A stretch of 64,000 nucleotides of DNA, taken from contig CAWHNO010000013.1 in NCBI GenBank assembly GCA_963830725.1, positions 310,001 to 374,000 of the forward strand, given 5' to 3'. The position numbers were made by a program, and so were the translations under genes. Below the pieces are notes generated by a model. It did not search any database and was not told the DNA's origin. It saw nothing but the letters and a program-made list of their open reading frames with translations. The stretch comes from DASSUW01 sp963830725. GTDB taxonomy: Bacteria > Actinomycetota > Thermoleophilia > Solirubrobacterales > Solirubrobacteraceae. Numbering within the stretch: the first letter of the stretch is position 1; every line of letters starts with the position of its first letter. Positions 44,007 through 52,035 of this stretch are shown here, in pieces.

Positions 44007-45830
44007 TCAGCCGGCGAGCGGATCGTCGTCTTCGGAGATCTGCTCGAGCAACTCGAGCGCGGCGGCCTGCGCGGGCGTGGCGCCGACCTGACCGTCGCCG
44101 AGGTCCTCGAGCTGCGGGAAGAAGCTCGCGTGGATCGCGATCTCCTCCGGGCCCGCGTCCTCGAGCACGATCACGGCCCGGCCGGGGCCCTCGGCGCCGT
44201 CGGCCCCGGCGTTCTCCTGCAGCGCCGCGCCCGCCGCGGTGAGCACGGCGACCGCGAGCTCGCGCCAGTGCGCGATCGCGTCGTCACGCTCGGCGGCGTT
44301 CATCTGCGCCAGGTGATGGTGGTTGCGCTCGGCCAGGGCGGCGACCGCCGCGTCGAGCGGCGCCTCGGCGAGCAGTTCCTCGGGAGTCGGCACGCTGGCA
44401 GTATGGCGCGCCGGCTCCCGAGGCTGTCGATCTCGTCTAGTGTCGCCGCGGTGCCTCTCCTCGGTCGCGGCCTTGACGTCGGCGGTCTGCCAGCCGGACG
44501 GGCCCGGCGGCGAGCCGATCTCGGCCAGATTGAGCGCGTCGGTGATCGCGCGCAGCGAGATGCCGCGCTCGTGCATCGCGGCGATCTGGCGGCTGAGGTC
44601 GGCGCGCGGGAGTCCATTGCGGGGCGTGAAGCGTCCGCTCGCGAGGTCCTCGCGCGTGCGCTGGCTGATCCGCCGGCGCTCCCATTCGCCGAGGTCGATC
44701 ACCGCCCGTGCGGTGGCCTTGCCGGAACGGGTCGACGTGTCGAGCTCGTGGTCGGCGGCGCCGAGGAATCCATTGGCCTCGCCGAGCCATCGCAGCAGTG
44801 TCTCGAGGTCGGCGATGCGGGCCGTGAAGTCGCGCAGGCGCGCGACGACGAGCCCGGATGCGGTGCCCGAGCGGATCTCCTTGATCGCGTAGGCCAGCCC
44901 CGGACGCTCGGTGAGACGGCGGGCGGGCTGCTTCCCGTCGTGGATCACCTCGACGAGCGACCAGCCGCGGTGGGCGCAGCGGAGCGCGAGCGCCGCGGTG
45001 GCGGGGTCCGCCCCCTCGCCTTCCGATTCGACCGTGGCGTAGCCGAGGACGGGCGGAGCCTGACGCGTGGGAGCTCGCGGCCGGCGTGGCGGCGCGGCCA
45101 CCGGCGCCGGGGTGAGCGCACGTGCCGGGGGGTCGACCGCCGCCGGCGGCTTGAGAGCCGGTGCCGGCGGTCGACCGGTCGCGGGCCGCCTGCGGTCGCG
45201 CCGGAGGTCCGGCCCGAGCAGCGCGGCGATGACGCCGAGGCCGAGCGCGAGCACGAGCAGCAGCAGTGCGAGGACGAGCGGGTTCGACTCGTCCGCCGCG
45301 GCGATGGGAACCGGCGTCGGCGCTTGCAGCGGTGCGACGGCGTCGCTGCCGCCACCAGGCCTTGGTCGCCGCGTCGGGATCGGCTCGTGGTCACTGCGTG
45401 CCTGGAGCACGACCAGCGTCGACCGGTTCACGCGGCCGGTGGTCGCGAGACCGTGCTTGAACTGGAACCACAGCGTGGCCGCGCGGGTACGCGGGCCGAA
45501 CAGGCCGTCGACCGGTCCCGGCCGGTAGCCGAGCTTCCGCAATCGTCGTTGAACCTCCCGCACGCGGTCCGAGCCGCCCGGCCGGACGTATCCCGCGCCG
45601 GCCTTGACCGGCCCGGCCGACCAGCCCTTCGGCCAGCTCGTGCGCGCGAGGCGCGGGCGCGTGAGCGGGTTCTCGATCGCGCGGCCATGCCAGCCGGCGG
45701 ATGCCGCGGCGACCGGCTCACGGGCCGCGTGGCCGGGCACGGGCATGATCAGCAGGCCGATGAAGGCCAGTGCCATCGCCAGTGCCGGCGCTCCCCGCCG
45801 CGCACGGTGCGCAGCGTTTCTGAGTTGCAT
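44007..45830 (-). CDS. peptidoglycan-binding / transmembrane / degenerate serine-recombinase fusion
   Basis: 607 residues in one frame. Signal peptide PALAMALAFIGLLIMPVPGHA. Peptidoglycan-binding domain at ~85-145 (VREVQRRLRKLGYRPGPVDG, LFGPRTRAATLWFQFKHGL). A membrane helix at ~185-205 (LVLALLLLVLALGLGVIAAL). A Pro-rich basic linker. Then a resolvase-like fold (VLGYATVESEGEGADPATAA, RPGLAYAIKEIRSGTASGLV, DTSTRSGKATARAVIDLGEW, ERRRISQRTREDLASGRFTP). In active serine recombinases the first strand reads Y-x-R-x-S. Here it is YATVE, so the nucleophile Ser and the Arg are missing. The last 128 residues from a possible GTG at 44393 (PTPEELLAEAPLDAAVAALA) could be a separate gene. A sensor role is guesswork. 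Confidence 0.75.
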   Translation of the reverse strand: MQLRNAAHRARRGAPALAMALAFIGLLIMPVPGHAAREPVAAASAGWHGRAIENPLTRPRLARTSWPKGWSAGPVKAGAGYVRPGGSDRVREVQRRLRKLGYRPGPVDGLFGPRTRAATLWFQFKHGLATTGRVNRSTLVVLQARSDHEPIPTRRPRPGGGSDAVAPLQAPTPVPIAAADESNPLVLALLLLVLALGLGVIAALLGPDLRRDRRRPATGRPPAPALKPPAAVDPPARALTPAPVAAPPRRPRAPTRQAPPVLGYATVESEGEGADPATAALALRCAHRGWSLVEVIHDGKQPARRLTERPGLAYAIKEIRSGTASGLVVARLRDFTARIADLETLLRWLGEANGFLGAADHELDTSTRSGKATARAVIDLGEWERRRISQRTREDLASGRFTPRNGLPRADLSRQIAAMHERGISLRAITDALNLAEIGSPPGPSGWQTADVKAATEERHRGDTRRDRQPREPARHTASVPTPEELLAEAPLDAAVAALAERNHHHLAQMNAAERDDAIAHWRELAVAVLTAAGAALQENAGADGAEGPGRAVIVLEDAGPEEIAIHASFFPQLEDLGDGQVGATPAQAAALELLEQISEDDDPLAG

Positions 45831-45919
45831 TTCGTCTCCTCGAGGAATCGAGCGTGTTCATGGCGCCGGTCGCGCATTCGCGCGCGTCCGGCCAGGGGCC
45901 CGCCAACCGCGAGGAGCGG

Positions 45920-47674
45920 TCAGCCAGGACGCTCGATGAGCGAGACGAACAGCACCGACCGCCATCGGGTCGGTGCGGAGAGGAGGCTGGTGAGGAGCAG
46001 CCCGGCGGCGAGGCTCATGGCCGCGAGCGCGAGCGCCATGGCGCCGGGCGGTGCGGGGCTCGGGCCGGCGGCCGCGCCCGAGGGGACGGTTCCGACCGAC
46101 GGCACCGGCTCAGGAGCCGTGCCGGCGGGCGGCGCTGCCGGCTCGCGCCGGGGGTCGACCTCGATGGGCATCGGCCGGTGGCAGCGCTGTCGCGGCGAGC
46201 GCGGCCGCGGTTGAGGACAAGGTCGGCGTCGGCGTCGGGTCGGCGGCCATCGGCGCGCCCTGCGATCGACGCTGTACGGAAGCCCGCGGACCCGGACGCA
46301 GCGTGGGGCGGGGCGCGCCGTCGGCGACGGAGGGCGCCTGCTCGGTGATCACGACGCCGGCCCCGGCCCGACGTCGGCCGGCGTCCACGCGCGCGAGCCG
46401 ACGGAGGGCGTCGACGTCGTCGCGCCCTCGCCGTCCGACCTGGTCGCGACCGTCGGCGAGACCGGACGGCTCGAATCCTGCGCCGGCCCCGGCAGCTCGA
46501 TGCCGGCGAGTCCGGTCGTCTCCGAGACGGGTGCGGACCACGGGCGCGACAACCTGCGACGACGTCGTCGACGATCGGCTTGACCGGGGTCTGCCGGATC
46601 GTCTCGTTGACGATCTCGATTGCCGGCTGCGCGGCTGCGACGACGTCATCGACGATCGGCGGTATGGGAGTCAGCCGGATCGTGTCGTTGACGATCTGGA
46701 GTGCGGGCTGCGCGGCCGCGACGACGTCATCGACGATCGGCTGGACGGGGGTCTGCCGGATCGTCTCGTTGACGATCTGGAGTGCTGGCTGCGCGGCCGC
46801 GACGACGTCGTCGACGATCGGCTCGACGGGCGTCTGCTCGGTCGTCTGGTTGACGATCTCGACTGCCGGCTGCGCGGCGCTGACCACCTGGTCGGCGACG
46901 GGCTTGACGGGAGCGGGGCGGGCCCCCTCAGTGACCTGCTCGACCGCTCGATCGGTGACCTTGACGGCCTCCTCGACGACCGGCTCGACCGGGGTCGGGC
47001 GAGCCGTCTGGGTGACGATCTCGACCACCGGCTCGGTCGTCTCGATGATCGGCTGGACGGGGGTCTGCTGAGCCGCCTGGGTGGCTCCCTCGGCGACCTT
47101 CACTACCTCGTCGACGATCGGCTTCCGGCGGCTTGTCGCGTCTGTTCGCTGGCGTTCTCGGCCGATGGCTCGGTGGCCGCCGTCGGCTCTTCGACGATCG
47201 GCTTGGCGGCCGCGACGACCGGCTCGACGGCAGCGGCGGTCGTGGACTCGGCGGCCTTGGTGACGGGCTTCGCGGCCGCGGTCACGGACTCGACGGCGGC
47301 GGCGCTCGTGGACTCGGCGGCGCTGGTCACGGGCTTCGCGGCCGCGGTCACGGACTCAGCGGCCGGCTCGGTTTGCTCGACGGGGTCGGGCGCTGCGGGG
47401 GCCGGCGACGCGGGCGAGGGCGGGGCGGGGGCGGGCGGAGTCGCGGGGGTCGGGCGGAGCCGCGGCGGGGGCCGTGCGGCGCCTGGGGAGCCGCGGTCGG
47501 CAGGGCCTGGGTGGCGGTGTCGACTACGGCGGTCGCCACGCTCGTGTCGACGGGCGGTGTCGTGGGCAGGTCCTGGGCGAGCGTTGCGGTGGGCAGTGCG
47601 AGCACAGTGGCGACCGACGCGACGCTGAGCCAGATGGCCGGTCGACTGCTATGAGATCCGATCCGCACCCGCAT
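45920..47674 (-). pseudogene. secreted repeat protein with C-terminal membrane anchor, frames broken
   Basis: Starts at ATG 47674: signal peptide PAIWLSVASVATVLALPTAT LA, then low-complexity Ala/Pro/Thr sequence. After a frame change near 47.4 kb come Ala-rich units (SVTAAAKPVTSAAEST). After another near 47.1 kb, 27-residue units such as TPVQPIVDDVVAAAQPALQI followed by VNETIRQ. After two or three further changes (46.2-46.6 kb) it ends with a membrane helix (GAMALALAAMSLAAGLLLTS) and SVLFVSLIERPG. About 580 residues. It sits just upstream of the peptidoglycan-binding fusion gene in the same direction. A cell-surface stalk is the simplest reading. Confidence 0.6.
46557..46995 (-). repeat. in-frame 81-bp coding repeats
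   Basis: Five full 81-bp units and the start of a sixth encode a 27-residue repeat (consensus TPV-x-PIVDDVVAAAQPA followed by -x-x-IVN-x-T-x-x-Q). The three central units (46.58-46.83 kb) are almost identical in DNA. Outer units have drifted. Repeat number is likely to vary between strains and to trouble assembly. Confidence 0.8.
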
Positions 47675-47836
47675 TCTTGCGTGCCCCTGCCGTTCCTTCC
47701 AGGAGAGTCCTGCTTCCTTCCGATGCGGTATGCCCCGTACCGCAGAGAATCCGACCGCGCCGTGTCAGATGTCCGACCGACCGACCGTTAACCGGTGGAA
47801 CGCACTGCGCGCTGCATTGCGGTCATTCCGGATCCG

Positions 47837-47868
47837 AGTAGATCCGTTCCTGAACGTTCAGATCTACT
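47837..47868. promoter_or_regulatory. nested palindrome in the 47.7-47.9 kb gap
   Basis: AGTAGATC (47837-47844) pairs with GATCTACT (47861-47868). Inside it is the perfect palindrome CTGAACGTTCAG (47850-47861). It lies in the 233-bp gap upstream of the secreted repeat protein and downstream of the TetR gene, with lower GC than its surroundings. Also in this gap: TGCGGTA/TACCGCA near 47725-47743. Probably an operator or promoter region for the repeat-protein operon. Confidence 0.45.
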
Positions 47869-47907
47869 GATAGCTCGACGATCTGATGCAAGAACGAGGC
47901 GCGAACG

Positions 47908-48474
47908 TCAGGCGCGTGCGACCGCGCCCCAGATGGCCAGAAGCGTGTCCAGCGCCAGCTCGCGGTCGAAGCCCGGATCCTTGCCGAGCGTGTCCATCAG
48001 GTAGTGGCCGTTCATGAGGTTGAGCGCCCTCGCCATCTCGTAGGCGCGCTTGCCGCCGCCCATCCCCGCGGCGATCTCGGTGGTGAAACGGTCGACGACG
48101 GCGCAGTAGGCGGCCTCGATCTCGGCGTCCTGGCCGGCGGCATGATCGAGCGCTCGCAGGAACGGCCCGTAGCGGGCGAACGTCTCGACGCTGCCCGCCA
48201 GCAGCTCGCGCAGATCGCCGGTGTCCATCGGAGCGGCCAGCTCGGCCTCGATCCTCGACAGCAGCGTGAGCAGCACCTCGGGCAGGCCGTCGAAGTGCCG
48301 GTAGAACACCGTGCGCGAGAGACCCGCCCGGCTCATCACGAGGTCGACCGTCAGGTCGCGGTAGGGGACCTCGAGCAGGAGCTGCTCGGCGGCCGCCACG
48401 ATCCGCTCGCGCGCCTCCTCCCGCCGCACGCGCGCGTTCGTGCGCCGCCTCACCGTGGCCGGTCCCGACGTCAT
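47908..48474 (-). CDS. TetR-family transcriptional repressor
   Basis: 188 residues. The N-terminal HTH is standard: REEARERIVAAAEQLLLEVP, YRDLTVDLVMSRAGLSRTVF, YRHFDGLPEVLLTLL. The ligand domain (residues 75-188: DLRELLAGSVETFARYGPFL, ALDHAAGQDAEIEAAYCAVV) matches no ligand class that I can name. It is divergent from the SRPBCC gene across a 48-bp gap that contains a perfect spaced palindrome, so autoregulation and control of that gene are likely. Confidence 0.93.
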   Translation of the reverse strand: MTSGPATVRRRTNARVRREEARERIVAAAEQLLLEVPYRDLTVDLVMSRAGLSRTVFYRHFDGLPEVLLTLLSRIEAELAAPMDTGDLRELLAGSVETFARYGPFLRALDHAAGQDAEIEAAYCAVVDRFTTEIAAGMGGGKRAYEMARALNLMNGHYLMDTLGKDPGFDRELALDTLLAIWGAVARA

Positions 48475-48506
48475 CCTCGCGGAGTATTGCAGGTTGTGAC
48501 GTCGTG

Positions 48507-48523
48507 TGCGACAGTGTGTCGCA
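48507..48523. promoter_or_regulatory. probable TetR operator
   Basis: TGCGACA-GTG-TGTCGCA is a perfect 7-bp inverted repeat. Its last base is the A of the SRPBCC start codon. It lies 33 bp from the TetR start. A repressor bound here would block both divergent genes. Confidence 0.7.
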
Positions 48524-48942
48524 TGAAGCCTGTGACCGTCACCACCACGATCGAGCGACCCCGCGACGAGATCCACGCCGTGCTCGATGACCTGATGAAC
48601 CACGAGTCGTTCACCGACCACTTCCTGACCGACTTCCAGCGCACCGAGACCGGCATCCGCGTCAAGGGCAAGGGAGGCGGCGGCTGGATGGAGATCACCC
48701 CGGTCGAGTCCACGCCCGACCGCATCGTCGAGGAGGGCCGCAGCGGCCGCGGCGGTCGCCGCCACACGAAGGGCATCTACGAGCTCAAGCCGCAGAACGG
48801 CGGCACCGTCGTCAGCTTCACCAACGAGATCGAGCCCGCCGGCCTCGGCGACCGGCTCGCCGCCCCGCTCATCCGCGCCTACCTGCGCAAGCAGAACGGC
48901 CGCGCACTGGAGCGGCTCAAGGAGCAGATGGAGGCGCGCTGA
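48523..48942 (+). CDS. SRPBCC-family protein
   Basis: 139 residues with the START/Bet v1-like pattern: an N-terminal strand KPVTVTTTIERPRDEIHAVL, the helix MNHESFTDHFLTDFQRTETG, beta strands (GGWMEITPVESTPDRIVEEG, GGTVVSFTNEIEPAG) and a long C-terminal helix LIRAYLRKQNGRALERLKEQ. Such proteins bind hydrophobic ligands. It is probably induced when TetR leaves its operator. Converges with the thioesterase gene, overlapping by 26 bp. Confidence 0.88.
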   Translation: MKPVTVTTTIERPRDEIHAVLDDLMNHESFTDHFLTDFQRTETGIRVKGKGGGGWMEITPVESTPDRIVEEGRSGRGGRRHTKGIYELKPQNGGTVVSFTNEIEPAGLGDRLAAPLIRAYLRKQNGRALERLKEQMEAR

Positions 48943-49387
48943 GCGCCTCGAGCGCGGACCGCAGGCGCGGCGGGATGTCGACCGGCCGTCGCGTCGCGCG
49001 GTCCACGAACACGTGCACGAACCAGCCCGTCGCCGCGGGCTGGGACTCCCCGCCGAACAGGCCGATCTCGTAGCGCACGCTCGAGCGGCCGAGCTTGCCG
49101 ACCCGCAGGCCGGCTTGCACGGTCTCCGGGAAGGCGAGCGGGGCATGGAACTCGCAGTGCGACTCGACGCACAGCCCGATCACCTCCCCGGCGCGGATGT
49201 CGAGCCCGCCGGCCTCGATCAGGTACGCGTTGATGACGGTGTCGAAGAACGCGTAGTACTCGACGTTGTTGACGTGACCGTACACATCGTTGTCGTTCCA
49301 GCGCGTCGGGATTGCGAGCCGGTGCGGGTACTCACCGCGATGTTCGCGAAGCGAACTCGCAAGGCCGCGCTTGCGCGGCCCGCTCAC
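48917..49387 (-). CDS. acyl-CoA thioesterase, 4HBT hotdog fold
   Basis: 156 residues if started at GTG 49387, which overlaps the amidotransferase stop (GTGA). The hotdog fold begins at about residue 18: IPTRWNDNDVYGHVNNVEYY (the D-x-x-G-H-V-N-N motif of 4-hydroxybenzoyl-CoA-type thioesterases), AFFDTVINAYLIEAGGLDIR, GLCVESHCEFHAPLAFPETV, RSSVRYEIGLFG. The first ~17 codons coincide with two hairpins at 49342-49380, so that stretch may be non-conserved or untranslated. Confidence 0.88.
   Translation of the reverse strand: MSGPRKRGLASSLREHRGEYPHRLAIPTRWNDNDVYGHVNNVEYYAFFDTVINAYLIEAGGLDIRAGEVIGLCVESHCEFHAPLAFPETVQAGLRVGKLGRSSVRYEIGLFGGESQPAATGWFVHVFVDRATRRPVDIPPRLRSALEALSAPPSAP
49342..49380. repeat. 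two hairpins at the thioesterase 5' end
   Basis: GTTCGC-GAA-GCGAAC (49342-49356) and GGCCGCGC-TT-GCGCGGCC (49363-49380) are perfect stems in tandem. They lie in what would be the first codons of the thioesterase. They look like a short palindromic repeat that entered the 5' end of a gene, or an attenuating mRNA structure. Confidence 0.6.
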
Positions 49388-50106
49388 GCGGCGACGGTGC
49401 GGGCCGCCACCACGCGGGCGAAGCCGCCGAACAGCGCGTCGGCGAGCGCCGGCTGGGCCGGCAGGTGGCGCGCGTCGGCGGCGCGCGCCTGCTCCTCGGT
49501 GACGCCGGCCTCGGGCAGCTCGGCGAGGCCGGAGCGATACCAGCCGTCGAGGCCCTCGGCGTGGACCTCGGGATGGAACTGCACCCCCCACGCGCAGTCG
49601 CCGTACCGGAACGCCTCCGTGGTGAGGCCGGGCCGCCGCAGCAGCTCGACCGCGCCCGGCGGCGGCTCGAAGCCGTCCTCGTTCCAGTGCAGCGCGACGG
49701 CGCCCTCAGGCAGCGAGCCGACCACCGGATCGCCGGCCGCCGCCGGCAGCGGCTCGATCGGCGTCCAGACGATCATGCGCTTCGGGAGGCGGAAGACGCG
49801 GCTCCCGAGCGCGTGCGCGAGCAGCTGGGCGCCGAGGCACACCCCGAGCACCGGAATGCCGCGCTCGACCGCCTCGCCGAGCAGCGCCGCCTCGGCGGTC
49901 TGCAACGGGTCGGAGTCGATGTCGCGGACCGACTGCTCGCCGCCGAGCGAGAGCAGCCCGTCGACCTCGCCGAGGTCCGGCAGCGGCTCGCCGTCACGCA
50001 GCCGGTACTCGCGCAGCTCGGCGCCCGTGCCGCGGATCGCGGGGCCGGCGTGACCGGTGAACGCGTCCTCGAGGTTGTGCAGGCAGGCGATGACCGGAGC
50101 GACCAC
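49384..50106 (-). CDS. class I glutamine amidotransferase
   Basis: 240 residues from GTG 50106 (VVAPVIACLHNLEDAFTGHA). The nucleophile Cys is in IPVLGVCLGAQLLAHALG. The active-site His and Glu lie in DCAWGVQFHPEVHAEGLDGW. EVDGLLSLGGEQSVRDIDSD precedes them. This GMP synthase-like or PuuD-like domain stands alone, with no synthetase partner nearby, so it may hydrolyse a gamma-glutamyl compound or glutamine for an unknown acceptor. An upstream frame extension exists but is poorly conserved. Confidence 0.87.
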   Translation of the reverse strand: MVAPVIACLHNLEDAFTGHAGPAIRGTGAELREYRLRDGEPLPDLGEVDGLLSLGGEQSVRDIDSDPLQTAEAALLGEAVERGIPVLGVCLGAQLLAHALGSRVFRLPKRMIVWTPIEPLPAAAGDPVVGSLPEGAVALHWNEDGFEPPPGAVELLRRPGLTTEAFRYGDCAWGVQFHPEVHAEGLDGWYRSGLAELPEAGVTEEQARAADARHLPAQPALADALFGGFARVVAARTVAA

Positions 50107-50408
50107 TGATCGCGAGGGTACTGGGCACAGGTGCAGAGGGTTCGGTTTCCCGCACCTGGATTGACAGGAGGACCGTATCGAGCGGGCCCCGGCCCAGTGG
50201 GAGTATTCCGGTCGTTCCCCCCAACATACGAGGCGCGGTCCATGGATGGACCAAGGTGCCTCCACCAGCTCCGACCCCGGCTTGCTCCCTCTCTCTCCCC
50301 GGCGGTCGCTCGGTCGGAAGCAACGTGATTGAAGGGCGTCGTCGCGGTCCCCCAGCCGCGGCGGCGCACCTCACGTTTCTTGTGTGGCGCCTCCCTTGTT
50401 GCCCCGGC

Positions 50409-50654
50409 GAACGTCAACTTCGGCTGGGTAGGGCGGCGGTGGATCGACCGCTCGGCCTGCCGATTGACGGGTATGTTCCCGTCCACGGGAACAAGCCATC
50501 CACCAGGTGCTTGGCGACTTTGTCAGCCTGAGCCGGACAAAGTCATCAATCGACCCGGGCGGACCTCGATCCCATCTCCCTAATGGCGAAGTATCGCCGT
50601 GAACTCGCCAGGGACCACCGGCGCGGCCGGCTCACCCAGCCGCAGTTGACGTTC
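50409..50654. repeat. MITE-like palindromic element with terminal inverted repeats, copy 2
   Basis: GAACGTCAACTTCGGCTGGG begins at 50409 and its near-perfect inverse (CACCCAGCCGCAGTTGACGT at 50633) ends the element, 20 of 22 positions matching. Inside are the hairpins TGTTCCC/GGGAACA and GACTTTGTC/GACAAAGTC (spacer AGCCTGAGCCG), both shared with the 13.6 kb copy but in swapped order. Non-coding. The rest of the 553-bp gap (50107-50408) shows no gene. A TTGACA at 50161 has no good -10 partner. Confidence 0.7.
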
Positions 50655-50659
50655 CTCGC

Positions 50660-51595
50660 CTACGCGGCCACGGCCGACATCGGCGCGGCTCGCTTGTACT
50701 CCTCGGCCGCGTCGCGCAGGCAGTCGACCATCACGGCGATCGGCCCGACCGGGTCGGGCTGGAAGACCGCGCCGATCCGGCGGTAGGGCGGGCGGCCGCG
50801 CAGCGGCCTGACCGCGACGTCGTCACGGGTCGAAGCCAGCGCGAGCCCGGGCACCAATGCGACGCCCATGCCGCTCGCCACCAGCCCCTGGATCGCAAAG
50901 TAGTCGTCGGACGTGTACGCCACGCGCGGCTCGAACCCCGCGCGCTCGCACGCGCGCAGCACGATGTTGGAGTCGGCGCAGGTGCCGCGCAGCCCGACGA
51001 GCATCCATTCCTCGTTGCACAGGTCGGTGAGCGCGATCGCGCGTCGGGTGGCCAGGGGGTGGTCGGCGGGCAGCGAGGCGTACAGCACGTCGTCCATCAA
51101 GCGCTCGACGCCGAGGCCGTCGAGCGGCAGATCGGCCTCGAAGCCGCCCTCCTCCGAGATCACGAGGTCGAACTCGCCGCGCCGGAGCGCGGGGATCGAC
51201 TCCGGCGGATCCATCAGGGCGAGCTCGACCTTGACGCCGGGCCGCAGGTGCCGGAACGCGGAGACGGCGCGCGGCACGATCGTGCCCGCGGCGGTCGCGA
51301 ACGAGGCGAGGCGCAGCTTGCCGCGCGCGTCGCTGGCGATCTCGGTCAGCTCGGCCTGCGCGTGCGCGAGCTGGCCGAGGATCTGCTCGGTGTGGCGCAC
51401 CAGCGCTTCGCCGGCCGGCGTGAGCTTGATGCCTTTGGGCTGGCGCTCGAGCAGCTTGACGCCCGTCTGCGCCTCCAGGCGCGCGATCTGCTGCGACACG
51501 GCGGGCTGGGAGTAGGAGAGCGATTCGGCGGCGGCGGAGAAGGAGCCGCGCAGCGCCACCTCGCGCAGGACCTTGAGCAGGCGGAGATCGTCCAT
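50660..51595 (-). CDS. LysR-family transcriptional regulator
   Basis: 311 residues from ATG 51595. N-terminal HTH: MDDLRLLKVLREVALRGSFS, AAAESLSYSQPAVSQQIARL, EAQTGVKLLERQPKGIKLTP. The effector domain from ~90 has two alpha/beta subdomains (LRLASFATAAGTIVPRAVSA, VLYASLPADHPLATRR, GLVASGMGVALVPGLALAST). It is divergent from the small gene at 51.69 kb. The AT-richer gap between them carries ACTTTAT and a facing AAGTTAT, which could be a LysR site. Effector unknown. Confidence 0.93.
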   Translation of the reverse strand: MDDLRLLKVLREVALRGSFSAAAESLSYSQPAVSQQIARLEAQTGVKLLERQPKGIKLTPAGEALVRHTEQILGQLAHAQAELTEIASDARGKLRLASFATAAGTIVPRAVSAFRHLRPGVKVELALMDPPESIPALRRGEFDLVISEEGGFEADLPLDGLGVERLMDDVLYASLPADHPLATRRAIALTDLCNEEWMLVGLRGTCADSNIVLRACERAGFEPRVAYTSDDYFAIQGLVASGMGVALVPGLALASTRDDVAVRPLRGRPPYRRIGAVFQPDPVGPIAVMVDCLRDAAEEYKRAAPMSAVAA

Positions 51596-51689
51596 AAGCC
51601 AACTTTATCACGAGGATCAGCAACGATCATTTGAAGTTATGGCACCCGGTCGGGAAACTGTGTCAAGTCGCCGCCAAAGGAGCCCCCAG

Positions 51690-51980
51690 ATGACCGCCTC
51701 CTCCCTCGTCCTCCGCCCCGCCACCACTGCCGACTCCGCCGAGCTGGAGCGCCTCGCCGCGCTCGACAGCGCCCGGCCGCTGGCCGGTGAGGTGATCCTC
51801 GCCGACGTCGACGGCGGCGTCCGCGCCGCGCTCTCGCTCGAGTCCGGCCGCGCGGTCGCCGACCCGTTCTACCCGAGCCTCGAGCTCGTGCCGCTGCTGC
51901 GTGCCGCCGCCGGCGAGCGCCCCTCCCGCCGCCGCTCGTGGCGCCGCGCCACGCGCGCCGCCGGCCCGGTGCCGGCGTAG
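51690..51980 (+). CDS. small GNAT-associated-type protein
   Basis: 96 residues with AAAGGAG before the ATG. LVLRPATTADSAELERLAAL, DSARPLAGEVILADVDGGVR, AALSLESGRAVADPFYPSLE, LVPLLRAAA and then a basic tail. This short pattern (Asp-Ser-x-x-Pro-Leu ... Ala-x-Val-Asp-Gly ... Ala-Asp-Pro-Phe) is common in actinobacteria and resembles the first strands of a GNAT fold without the CoA loop. It is unlikely to be an acetyltransferase. It is divergent from LysR, which may regulate it. Confidence 0.7.
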   Translation: MTASSLVLRPATTADSAELERLAALDSARPLAGEVILADVDGGVRAALSLESGRAVADPFYPSLELVPLLRAAAGERPSRRRSWRRATRAAGPVPA

Positions 51981-52035
51981 CTTCCTAGACATCCGTCGCG
52001 CCGCTCTGCGGCGCGGCGGATACCGTTAATCGGCG

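Noticed and set aside
44007..44393. Separate 128-residue gene starting at GTG 44393
   Set aside because: The frame is continuous with the recombinase-like gene and no stop intervenes. Left as a possibility in that entry, because the linker composition changes there.
44300..45100. Serine recombinase as sign of an integrated mobile element or prophage
   Set aside because: The catalytic Ser and Arg are replaced, the domain is tethered to a membrane and wall-binding part, and no attachment sites, phage genes or transposase lie nearby.
46557..46995. Regular repeats suggesting a CRISPR array
   Set aside because: The 81-bp units are contiguous, in frame and encode a protein repeat. There are no unique spacers and no cas genes.
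50107..50408. Possible small genes in the gap upstream of the amidotransferase
   Set aside because: Frames lack ribosome sites, have low GC3 and mixed composition. Nothing conserved recognised.
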